Source: Tricholomella constricta
Taxonomy: Eukaryota; Basidiomycota; Agaricomycetes; Agaricales; Lyophyllaceae
Direction: 5' to 3'
DNA: 64,000 bases
Assembly: GCA_013368375.1 (NCBI GenBank)
Contig: JAACJP010000006.1
Coordinates: 744,001-808,000 of the forward strand
Position numbers and translations under genes: made by a program. Below, one piece after another: positions 12,766-23,100 of this stretch (its first letter is position 1; every line of letters begins with the position of its first letter). A model generated the notes under the pieces. The model worked only from the letters and a program-made list of their open reading frames with translations. It was not told the origin of the DNA and made no database searches.

Positions 12766-13297
12766 AAAGAAGGCTTGTCTTGGGTGGCATCAGATACAGA
12801 ACCCGTCGGTCACTGCCTACGATGATGATGATAGAATGCAAGTGATGGTGCTTTGCTGCTATTTTCGAAATCTTCGTTCGAGTCCTGATGCCGATGACTG
12901 GGGGGTTGGTATCAGTCGTCTTATCACTATACTGCCATCTTCTCGGGGCTGCTAAGAAGTTTACTGTGTGTCTGTCGAGCACGATGCATGGGTTGATCAC
13001 AGAGTCTCGTCAGGTCTCGCTCGGATGGCTCGTCGCCTGAATAGGTTACAATATCGACAACGCCACAGAGGTGGGAGACTCGGCTGAGGCCTAGTGCAGC
13101 GGTGAAAGGGGATAATGGAGATTTGGGGTGCAGGGGATGACAGACGACTGATGAGTCACGGCACGTACCGAGATGCGCGGGTGAAGAACCGGTTGGGGTT
13201 GTGATCTGAATCGGCGATGAGATCTGGGGCCATTGGATTATAAGAAGAAGACTCGGACGAGCGTGAAGGGCCAACCACCGCACCGCACCGCACCGAC

Positions 13298-13789
13298 ATG
13301 GACATTGACACTAACTGGTGCTTGAATTGTGACTGCCATTTTGAAGGCACTGGTCCCTACTGCTCCCCGCTCTGCTATGGCCGCGACGACCAGGCCATGT
13401 ACCACAACATCCTTGCTTGGGCAGCAGACATCCCTCCACCCCACTCAACCACCCTCACCCATCCAAACGCCTCCACCAGTCGTCTCCCCAAACTCCTCCG
13501 TCCAAACCAACGCCCCGCACCACCAGCCCTTTGCGTCACCTCCCCGCGCCCCGCTCTCCCCTCCCCTGCCCGTCCCATCCTCATGCACTCGCCTCCAGAG
13601 AGCACCTCCGAGTCCTCACTCGCAACACCAGCCTCCATAGCCTCTTTTCTCGGCGTAATAACAACTCACGTCCGCTCCTGGGTTGCCCCCTCACCAAACG
13701 AGCCCCATCATTTCACCATCATCGCCCACCCATCCAAAGACTCTCTCCCCCCTAGACCCCGCGCTCGTATCATGAGCCCTCCACCATAG
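13298..13789 (+). CDS. Ecl1-like small protein with CxxC / YCSxxC zinc motif
   Basis: An intronless frame of 163 codons begins MDIDTNWCLNCDCHFEGTG and then PYCSPLCYGRD. A short N-terminal CxxC followed by YCSxxC is the hallmark of the fungal Ecl1 (extender of chronological lifespan) group of tiny zinc-binding regulators. The rest is Pro/Ser-rich, with no domain I can name. The start is chosen because the motif begins within eight codons of the ATG. A run of CCGCA-like units (about 13275-13296) sits directly upstream in the leader. In fission yeast, Ecl1-family proteins are induced by nutrient limitation and extend survival in stationary phase; a similar role here is inference. The motif is short, so another Cys-rich small protein is possible. 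Confidence 0.55.
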   Translation: MDIDTNWCLNCDCHFEGTGPYCSPLCYGRDDQAMYHNILAWAADIPPPHSTTLTHPNASTSRLPKLLRPNQRPAPPALCVTSPRPALPSPARPILMHSPPESTSESSLATPASIASFLGVITTHVRSWVAPSPNEPHHFTIIAHPSKDSLPPRPRARIMSPPP

Positions 13790-15642
13790 ACGTCTCCTCT
13801 CCGCTGAGGAAAAAAAAGGCTTCATCACGACTTGGACTTGACCATGAGCTCCATCCTTTTTTTTGGCATGCCTTCTCCCTCATTTACATCTTTCATGCTC
13901 TCTACCACGCTACACATATCCATCCCATCCATCCATACCCGAGATTCGGGCCCAGCTCACTCACTCACACTCACTTATTTTTTTCTTTTTTCGCGCATAC
14001 CACCTCTAGACGCCGCTGCTTCTCTGTACGCTACCTCTGTACTCATTTGTAACACTTTAGCCACGCATTCGCATCGAAATGCACTCCCGTGTTTCCCACT
14101 CCCGCCCACGTCAAGTCAAGTCAAAAATCCACCCAAGTCCTACCTCCTTCCAAGAAGCCGCAGCGCCAGACGGACACTCTGGTGGATCTCCCACCGTGTC
14201 TTCTTCCTTTCCATCTTTTCCCTCCTTCTCGCCCTTTACCTTGACTTTGTCTTTACGCCTTACGGTCCTTACCTAACGCCCCCTCGTCAGCACCGTCTCC
14301 CCATTCAGACGGGGGGCCAGCCCACATGATCCAGCTGACATCTGAATCTGATCCAGCATCTGCCTGCGTCTGCGCGAATTCGAAGCTGGCTGGCAGGCAG
14401 CAACAACACAACACAGAACTGATCATTCCCAACCTTCCACAGATCTACTCGACCCGCTGCCCGGGCCCACGCCTGCCTTTCCCGGCAGCAGCACCTTTGC
14501 TTCTCTTCGCCCACACACGCACACACTGGTAAACACACCCCCAAACCCCGTCCCGTCGCAGCCTGGACAGACGCTTCCAGATCATTGGCACAATTGACAA
14601 CCTCTCGACGTGGTTGCAGCTGGCCGTGTGTTGCTTCGGAGCACGCGCCTGGGCCACTTGATACCTAATAGAAACCCTCACAGCGTTGGAGCAGAAGTTT
14701 CCCTTGTTCCAGTCTGGCCCCGCTCCTTGTATATGCACGGACCCCATCCTTGGGATGATATGTATCTCTCCGTACATGCACCCTGAACGCCTGCTTTGTC
14801 CTGCCCTGCAGCGGGGCCCACTAAAACGAGAAACTCATACCGCATCCGTAAATATATGTGGAGTGTACCGTGGATGACCCGGGTCCGCGCCGTCTCCACA
14901 AAGTACTGCGCTTGCACGCCACGAGCCAAAATTACGATGCGTGCCATCGCCGGACAGGATATGGCCTGTGGCGGCGATGGTGCCTCGTTACCGTTCTTCC
15001 ATGTAGCTGTTACGGCATGGACATGGATCGTCGACCGGACAAGCATAGACACACTTGCCCGCGCGCTAATCAAGGGTAGCAAGGAGATACACATGCGTAC
15101 GAGGCCGTCGTGCCCTCTCTATATTCCTGGAGCCGAACACGGACGTCTTGAAACATCAAGCTTGTTCGACCGTGGGCGCGTTCGCTCGGGCATGCATGCA
15201 CCGCACCGGTGTCCTCCAAGGTATGTCGAACAAACTTCAGACCATTCGCACGACGCACGAGCTTGGCTGGCATGTGCCTAGAATACAAAGGGCGCTTCTA
15301 GGTTAACGTTAGTGTTCCATGACGCCTGATTCACGAATAGACCACATAGAACAGAACACCTTGAAATAGGATAGAACACACCCGGTAGCGGTATCAGAGA
15401 CTCAGCAGTGTGGTCCCGCCTCATCTCCATATCTCCGGGTTCATATCGGTATCTGACAGCAGGAAGAATGGACGCTGAGACGCTGATTACGCTGTTGGTC
15501 GGTGCCACTGCGCAGCAGATTGAAATGAAAGAGGCTTTCGCTTCCGAGGCACCCTACCGCCAGAAAAATAATATATCTCTGGAGAACAATGGCGCGAGGC
15601 GACTTTACTACAAGTCCATGACGCAGTCACAATCGTAACGAT

Positions 15643-15671
15643 TCCGCGATTGCAAAATCATATATCGCGGA
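15643..15671. repeat. Inverted repeat, TCCGCGAT / ATCGCGGA arms
   Basis: Two perfect 8-bp arms (15643-15650 and 15664-15671) are separated by a 13-bp AT-rich spacer. It could be a regulatory-protein site or a weak hairpin. It lies in a gene-free region, 112 bp from the 14-bp palindrome at 15770. Confidence 0.6.
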
Positions 15672-15769
15672 GCGCTAGCTGTCACCCGCAAGCGAGGAAA
15701 AAAAGCCGAACACGCACCTCGCCTTGGTAAAAGATGGAAGTGGTTTAATTCCTAAAACATCCCAAGGAC

Positions 15770-15783
15770 CGCGATCGATCGCG
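15770..15783. repeat. Perfect 14-bp palindrome CGCGATCGATCGCG
   Basis: The 14 bases equal their own reverse complement and share the CGCGAT core with the inverted repeat at 15643-15671. The location is intergenic. The function is unknown. Confidence 0.65.
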
Positions 15784-16499
15784 TTCACACGCACATTCGG
15801 TCTGACTCCATTATGCGCTACTATGCGTGAGAACGCCAAATCTTGGATATCATCATGAGCGGGATGATTTCACCTACGAGATTTCGATCGCCTGAATCCC
15901 CGCCAATATCGCCACGCCTAACGACATCCTAACACGAGTCGGTCAATTTCTGCTTACGTATCGGGCGGCCGTGCGCATCAGCGCGGGCAGGGAGGCAAGA
16001 CGGGGCAAGATCATGATCAAAAATAACATACGGAAAACAAGATGAAGCGATGATTGTGTTCCAGGGCTGCCTTTGCTGCAATGTTCTGTTCCTTCAGCCT
16101 GCCAACCAAAGCCAACCAACTATGTTCCGGGATGGCGCTCTAGTCCTTTATGGGCGACAATGGCACCGCCGTCATGCGAGAGGGCGGCCCCGGCTCCAGG
16201 AGGTTTGTCAGCCCCCGACGTTGATGAACTGCGCTCCGATTTCATCGTAAGATAAGCCTAAGAGGCTGCGATGGGGCACGAGTTTACTTACATGGGATGT
16301 ATAGCTAGGCCGGTGACAGCACCCTTGTTGTCGTGGATCAGCCTGCGGAGCATAATCGAGTAGCTTGACTCTCAGGCTCGCATCAGTGGCCATTCTTTGA
16401 ATAGATTACGTGGGGAAGAGGCATCCATGCAAAGGTCGTCGAGAGGGCATCAGCAGCGAGCAATATAGGTGCATTTGGAATATTCCGAGTGGAAAGGAT

Positions 16500-17260
16500 G
16501 ACCAGAAGGCGTCGACGTGGATGTCAGCTTCAAGGATACGGAGACGACGATCAAGCGCCCTGAGCCACTAGGCCACAAATGGGGCCACAACGACAGCGGA
16601 GGTATTCTCAAGCCTATGATCGTGGCTGCAGACGGCACAGGTCTAAGCTTGGTAGGGGAGGATAAGGTTATCTATTCACCGGGATCACAAGTGAGTTACC
16701 GGCTGACCGCGTACCTTGTGTCCATGAGGTTAGGCACCCCCAGCGCGACACTGCGCGCCTCCTCAGAGTCTCTTCATTCTCATCCAACATCGCAGCATCC
16801 ACGAACGGCGAACGAGAACCGCTGTTCAAAAGGCTAAACTTCAAACTGCTGGAACCTAATACGCTCGGATGGCTCACCAAGAATAACAAAATCTGTCGAT
16901 ACCATCTCTGCATATCATCGCGTGACTACAAATCGCGGTGTCTAAGTGGTAAGTTGAGAAACCTGGGCAAGGGGCTCGAGAGGTCAGTCGGTAACCTGAG
17001 GCCACATGTCCAATGGTGGCCTGAGCGCCATGATCTCGCAAGTTCCGGTGGGGTCAAAGCATCGTCATCATTTATTTCAACGAGGGAACATTCTGACCAC
17101 GGATCGCGATCCCCTGTCAGGTACAACGGCCAACTTACAGTGTCTAAACAACACAGGCGCGCTCGTGAGTACCGACGCCCATTTACACTTTCCTTTTTTC
17201 GACAAAAACAAAACACACATATCCGCTCATTGCGGAGGAGGTTGGAAACTGCCATGGGCA
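16500..17260 (+). other. Possible exons of an unrecognised gene
   Basis: Three plus-strand stretches read like protein: DTETTIKRPEPLGHKWGHND with GLSLVGEDKVIYSPGSQ (16540-16690); PLFKRLNFKLLEPNTLGWL with NNKICRYHLCISSRDYKSR (16820-16945); and SNGGLSAMISQVPVGSK with GNILTTDRDPLSGTTANLQC (17005-17165). Donor-like sites follow each one. I could not assemble a start-to-stop model or name a family. It may be a decayed or partly mis-modelled gene. Confidence 0.25.
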
Positions 17261-17300
17261 TCAGTTAGTGAATGGACACAAGGTGCGATGCTGATGATAC

Positions 17301-17988
17301 TCACCCAGGAGGAGGTCCAGCAAAGCCGGGGGGCGGGGCAAATGGCATGCCCGGTGGGAAGCCAGGCGGCCTGAATCCGGGAGGGGGACCTGGCATGCCT
17401 GGAGGTGCAAACGGCATCGGTGGTCTTGCAAGAGAAGGGGGCCCCACTGGAAAAAACATATCATCAGGAACTGATCAAGGTTACATCTGCTCAGATGCCT
17501 TACTTGGAGGCATCATGCCCATGCCACGGCCTGCAGGCATGCCGCGACCGGGTCCAACGGGAAGCTACGATAGTCATGAGCTCAATCAGCAGTCGCGCAA
17601 GAAAACCGACGTCCCAGCAGGACGTACCGCGTTCTTCTTGTCCTCGTCAACCACAGGCGGCGGTCCCTCGACGCTCAAACTGACGACTGTCTCGCCTCGC
17701 AGAATCACAAGTCCCAGCGTCCTCTTGATCTCCTGCTCGGGCGCCGATTCCTCGCCTGCCTTCTTCTTGGGCCTCACCCTCCTAAACTCTTCACAGTCCG
17801 CCAGAACTAGATTCATGTGGCGATCGAACGCGAGCATTTGGCCAGTCAACGCGCGACCATCGTTAATCGTGACCTTCAGTCTCCAGTTGACGAGACTGAG
17901 CATTTTTCCTCCTTTGGATTTTGGGGGAGGCTATGGGAAATATTAATCAGTACTGTCTGATAAGTAGTAGAGGACGTAGGCTTACCAT
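17301..17988 (-). CDS. Small nuclear ribonucleoprotein Sm B/B'
   Basis: A core Sm-ring subunit of U1, U2, U4 and U5 snRNPs in the spliceosome. The first coding exon holds only the ATG (17988-17986), followed by an intron of about 50 nt. The protein then reads PPPKSKGGKMLSLVNWRLK. The Sm1 motif spans VTINDGRALTGQMLAFDRHM and NLVLADCEEF. The Sm2 motif is RTLGLVILRGETVVSLSVEG. A basic KKK insert between them and a Gly/Pro/Met-rich tail (GRGMPAGRGMGMMPP, then repeated PPGMPGPPPG-type units) are typical of SmB rather than other Sm proteins. Two further introns interrupt the tail (about 17612-17549 and 17491-17435). The stop is the TGA at 17303-17301. The gene starts head to head with the nitronate monooxygenase gene, with about 330 bp between the ATGs. 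Confidence 0.92.
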
Positions 17989-18319
17989 GGTGGGCGATGC
18001 TTTGTGGTTTCAAGGACGATTGCAGTCAACGCAAAGCTTGGAATTTTTACAAACATCGATAAACACGACTGTGGCTGATCTTCAGTCAAGCAGCCGCATT
18101 TCTTCAAGTTAAGCTGGCAATACTCTGGCAGATGTCGCGTATATCACTGCTCTGGAGCCGTCTTACCCAGAGGTGACAGCCTCTAGGCCATATGTGGTTT
18201 TTGTTGCTCTGTGAAGTTGCTGTGAACTTGTCAGTCAGCATCTAAAATCACTTACTCAGCTTTTTGCACATTCTTGTCGACCACAATACAGAGCAACTCA
18301 CTGCACGCTCTACGCCGCC

Positions 18320-19674
18320 ATGTCTACCATTTCTACAAAGCTCACAAAACTCCTCGGTGCGCACTTACTTGGTCGTCAATTGTAGACTCGGCAAACAGGT
18401 CGTACTAGGGCTCCGGACGCCGCTCGTCAGCGCCCCTATGGCAGGAGCCAGCGGAGGTAATCGTAGTTCAATGTAACGTGAAAGGCTGAGATTCTATGCA
18501 CCCCTAGGCGCATTGGCAGCTCATGTTTCTCAAGGAGGGGCACTAGGATTCATTGCATATGGTGGGATGTCTCCTTCTAGTCCCCCTCACCTCCATCCTC
18601 ATTCGAAAATCGGTAAGGTTATCAAAGCGTAGATATGCTGAGGTCCGAAGTCGAAATGGCGCGCTCGTTGTTACAGATCCACCCTCAATCGCCGTTGCCC
18701 ATTGGAATTGGATATCTCGGGTGGCAGCTCGAAAAACCGAATACCGCAGCTCATGAGTTGCTTTCCATCGCGCTAGACAACAACGTCCAGGCCGTGTGGC
18801 TTTCCTTTGGGGAGGAGCTTCAGCGATGGATAAAATTCATCCGGGATTCTGAACGTAAACCGGGAGATACGAAGATATTTGTCCAGGTCACATCTGTCGA
18901 AGAAGCTCTTGTTGCGTTCAATGAATGGAAAGCCGATGTTATTGTTGCTCAAGGTTCATTTCTCCTCTTTCGTCCTTGAGCGCCTATCGATCTCCATCTA
19001 GGTATAGAGGCTGGTGGACATGGCTCGAGTACCGCCGCCCCTCTCTTTACTCTGGTTTCAGAAATTCTCTCTGTCATCCCAAAGGACGGTCCACCTGTCT
19101 TGGCCACAGGCGGTCTGGTGAATGGAAGCCACCTGGCCTCCCTGCTTGCCCTCGGCGCGTCAGGTATTGTGCTCGGAACGCGCTTCTTATTGTCTCCAGA
19201 AAGTCTATACTCGGCCTCGCAGCGCCAGGCACTCATCTCTGCACGGACTGGTTCTTCCGTACGTACCATGGCTTTCGACTACGCCCGCAACACGCTTGGC
19301 TGGCCCCGAGGCATCGATGGACGGGGCCTGCGCAACAGTGAGCCAAATCATCTACAGTTCAGATCGGTAGAATAGTAAAATCTCACATACCTCAACAGAT
19401 ACCGTTGTGGACTTTGAGAACGGTCTTGACATTGATGATCTGCGGCGCAAATATTTAGAAGGAGTCAAAGCAAATGATCCAGACCGTATCGTCATATGGG
19501 CTGGTGCTGGGGTTGGCCTGATGGATAAAGTCCAGCCGGCAAAGGTGAGAGCCTCATGGGGCTCCGTAAACCTCTTCGTTGCTGTCGAGCTTATCATAAC
19601 ACCAGGAAATTGTCGAAGAAATTCACGGGGAATGTGTCGCACATCTACAGACCGCTGCTTCATCGCTCCTGTAG
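18320..19674 (+). CDS. Nitronate monooxygenase (2-nitropropane dioxygenase family)
   Basis: An FMN-dependent TIM-barrel enzyme that oxidises alkyl nitronates, and so detoxifies nitro compounds such as propionate-3-nitronate. Spliced exons read MSTISTKLTKLLG-LRTPLV, SAPMAGASGGALAAHVSQGG, GALGFIAY, then PLPIGIGYLGWQLEKP, WLSFGEELQRWIKFIRD, VIVAQGIEAGGHGSS, VLATGGLVNGSHLASLLALG and GIVLGTRFLLSPES. The PMAG, AGGHG and ATGGL elements form the FMN-phosphate and active-site loops of the family. The last exon ends HGECVAHLQTAASSLL, then TAG at 19672-19674. Introns are of the usual 50-70 nt size. The start follows the first in-frame ATG, which leads straight into the barrel. Physiological substrate not determinable. 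Confidence 0.9.
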
Positions 19675-20147
19675 TACTACAGCAGACACTTCCGTTTGCT
19701 TTGGAATTCTCAACTCTCTTCCTGGTCCAATAAAGGACTGTTAAACCTCTTTTCGGGCGATGCTTGATCTTTACCGTATCGGTGCAGAAGATTAGCTCTG
19801 GGCGGCACCTGCTCTTCTTCTATGGCGATTCCCGGATATTGTGGCAATTTTGCGCATACCTTATATGACTCAAACACATAATACGAGGTTCGGCGGATGA
19901 ACATATCCATGAACCGGCCGAATAGAACATACTCGCAACTTCGGTTCCAATGGTTAAAGGCACTCACACCAGCCATGACGCGTCTGTCTCCTGAAGACAC
20001 ATGGACCTACCTAGGCTTTCCGAAGACATCCGAGATATGTGTGTGAAAAGGATAAGGAAATTTGTCTATTTCTCGTCGCGGGATTCAGTTACAACAAAAT
20101 GATCTAGACGTGTTATGTTCTTGGTACAATCGTTATTGATGAATGTA
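19675..20147. other. Intergenic between two convergent genes
   Basis: This holds the 3' flanks of the nitronate monooxygenase (+) and pyruvate carboxylase (-) genes. A minus-strand open frame (19710-20000) has no recognisable content and no splice partners. Confidence 0.5.
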
Positions 20148-23100
20148 TTAATGGACAATCTCCACAGTGAGGTCTCCCTGATTGATTGAATCACCTAGAG
20201 GGCAGGATTGAATGAGACTAGTGCACAAGGATATTATCGTACGACGTTACCTTCGTGGACGACAACACGCTTGATGTGCCCGGAAACGGGAGCAGTGACA
20301 GCGGATTCCATCTATCAAGAACAATGAGCTGAAGCACTCTAATCCCACAATATATCAGACCCACCTTCATCGCACTCAGGACTAGAAGCAGCAATCAATA
20401 TCAGCTGATGTCAACAGTAAGAGGGCACGATAGGAACTGACCACAAAGAGGATCTCCTTTTTTGATCTCCTGACCTTCTTTCACCCGAACTTCCACTACC
20501 ACACCTGACATGGGAGCACCAACAGATCCAGGATCGCTGGTAGCCTTCTCCCGCGAAACTGTTTCGACGGCTGAGTTCTTGTCTTCTACAGCGACCGGGC
20601 GGACCTAATCGCAGATTGCGGGCGTTATATGCGTCAGTTCGGCCACAATTCATGAAGATTATATTGACGCGGACCTCTCCGTTGACTTCGAACCAGACAT
20701 CGCGCTGGGCACGGCCCTCAACGACGGGGCCCACAGCCATAAGTCGAATAATTAAGGTCTTGCCCTTCTCGATGGAGATGTGCATCTCCTCCCCAGTCTC
20801 GGGACGTCCCAAGAAGTAGCGTGTGGGAATGACGCTATAGTGTGTGATCCTGAGCATATCACAGCAACCAGCCAAAGCACAGGAACCAACCTAAGATCGC
20901 CATACTTCTCAATGAAGCCTTGATACTCCTCAAAGACCTGTAACCGGTGGTATTGTAAGCAAGCAAAGAAGCCCGATGTGTCAGCACGCACCTTGGGGTA
21001 CATGACATAGGATGTAACGTCCGCATCGGTAATATGTTTCCCGAACTTGCTCCGCAACTCCGCCTTGATCTTCTTGAAGTCGAGAGGTTCCATGGTCGCA
21101 CCTGGGCGACCGTCGATCCTAGGTTTATTCCTAATGATTTTGGAGCGAAGAGGCTCTGGGAAACCTCCCACAGGTTGTCCGAGGTAACCCTGGAAAAATT
21201 CAACCACAGACGATGGGAAGTCCAAGGATTCAGCTTTGGCAAGGACATCCTTCTTGGAGAAGGAATTGGAGGTCATCCATTGCGCGAAGTCACCCACAAC
21301 CTTGGACGACGGTGTAACCTATAAAATCTCATATGAATCTCGGGCCGCTACCACATAAAGGCAGTCATTCATACCTTGATAATGTTCCCGCACTACAAGA
21401 GAATGTTCATCCTGACATTCGGCCAGAAGAAATAAAACACGTACGAGCTCATTGGCTTCGATGTATTTCTGCTTGATCTCTTGATCCCCAAGTGATGTCA
21501 ATGCCAAGATGCGCGGAGATAGAAGACATTCGCCTACCTGTCCACTGCGTTCCGAGGCCGAGCTGCGACGCTTGGAACTATCAGAAAAGCTAGATCAGCA
21601 ACAGTAGGCGAATATCCCAGGCGTCCGCCCGCACCATGAGGTTAGTGTACTGTCCTCCTGGCATCTCATGGTCAAAGACACTAGAATCAGATGCCCGAAC
21701 GTTCGCCTCGAAGCAGCTATAGAGCATGCGAACTTGGCTCCAGTACAGGTTGAGAGCCTGGATGTCCTCATATCGGATACCAGTTCCCATGGACGTCTGT
21801 TCCAGAGCCATGCAGACTGCACCCATAGAAGGTTGCGAAGTCAGGCCAGACATGCCTACAGTACACCTGCCGTTAGTTTCTGATCACTGTCAACAGTAAA
21901 TAAGAGACACTGACTGTCGATAGCAACGTCGACGACATCGGCACCTGCAGCGGCACATGCAAGCATGCTGGCGGTGGCAATACCAGCGGTATCGTGCGAG
22001 TGGACGTGGATTGGAAGGGTGGGATGTGCCTGCCTGATAGCACCAATGAGCCTGTCAAGGAATTTCCAAGCATTGTCAGCTCTACCTCGTAGCATCAGCT
22101 GAAATGGACCCACAGCTTGCCAGCCTCGGGCTTCAACAGACCAGCCATATCCTTGACACCGAGGACGTGGATGCCTTCCGCGACAAGCTCATCAACAAAG
22201 TCGAGGTAATATTTCAAGGTATATTTCGTCTCCTTGGCGCTCGCGCAATCGCCGCTGTAGCAAACGACTGCTTCAACAACACCTCCGGCCTTCTTGGCAG
22301 CATCGATACCGAGGCGCATCTGTATGCAGTAGAGGTTAGTGTAGCTCTACCAGTGTAAGTACACACTACTTGCGTTTTCTATCCGAAATATCGTCAGACA
22401 CTGATTACATTGTTGGAACAAAATTACGAGACTTACCGATGTAGTTCAATGAATCAAAAACACGGAAAATATCGAGACCATTCTCGACAGCCTTCTTGGA
22501 GAAGTCATAAATGGCGTTGTCGCTTCGGCCTTCGAGTCAGCGGCCGACATTCCCCAGAGCAGATTTCAAACTCACGGATAGCTTGTGTATCCGACACCAT
22601 TGGCACCACGGACTAAGGCTTGGAAGGGAATGTTGGGCACTAGGGTACGAAGTTTCCTCTGGATATATATATTAGTTCAGAGCGCTGGAACAAAAAACTC
22701 GTCACATACCAGGCGTTCCCAAGGATCCTCATACAAGAAGCGCATGGCGACATCAAACGTTGCGCCACCCCAGCATTCCAGACTGTAGGCATTCGCCAAC
22801 GCATAGCTGGTCTCCTTCGCAATATTCACCATGTCAATTGTGCGAAGACGAGTCGCAAGGAGCGATTGATGGGCATCACGCCAGGTTGTGTCCATAATGA
22901 GGCATCCAGGGTAGTCACGGACAGCCTTTGCGAAGGCCTCGGGACCTTGTTCGACGATGATATTGCGCCACCCGACAGTGCAGGGGAGGTAGGTGTCAAG
23001 GGGGGGACCGTTCTCGGGATCTTCGCGGCTTTGCAGTTTAGGGATGACAACCTCGGTCTTGAGGCCAGGCTCCCCCTCCAAGGAAATTGAGAATCGGGTG

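Larger units (their letters stand above)
13790..16440. other. Long non-coding stretch, pyrimidine-rich then palindromic
   Basis: From about 13790 to 14560 the plus strand is strongly C/T-rich and gives long open frames lacking protein character; it is probably the 3' region of the Ecl1-like gene. From 14560 to 15640 nothing is recognised. From 15640 to 15790 there are two palindromes built on CGCGAT, listed separately. Around 16120-16400 the minus strand has short frames separated by a plausible donor (GTAAGT) but no identifiable product. Confidence 0.35.

Noticed and set aside
13832..14329. 165-codon plus-strand frame rich in Ser/Pro/Leu/Phe
   Set aside because: It lies in a C/T-rich tract with no domain and no splice partner; probably 3' UTR.
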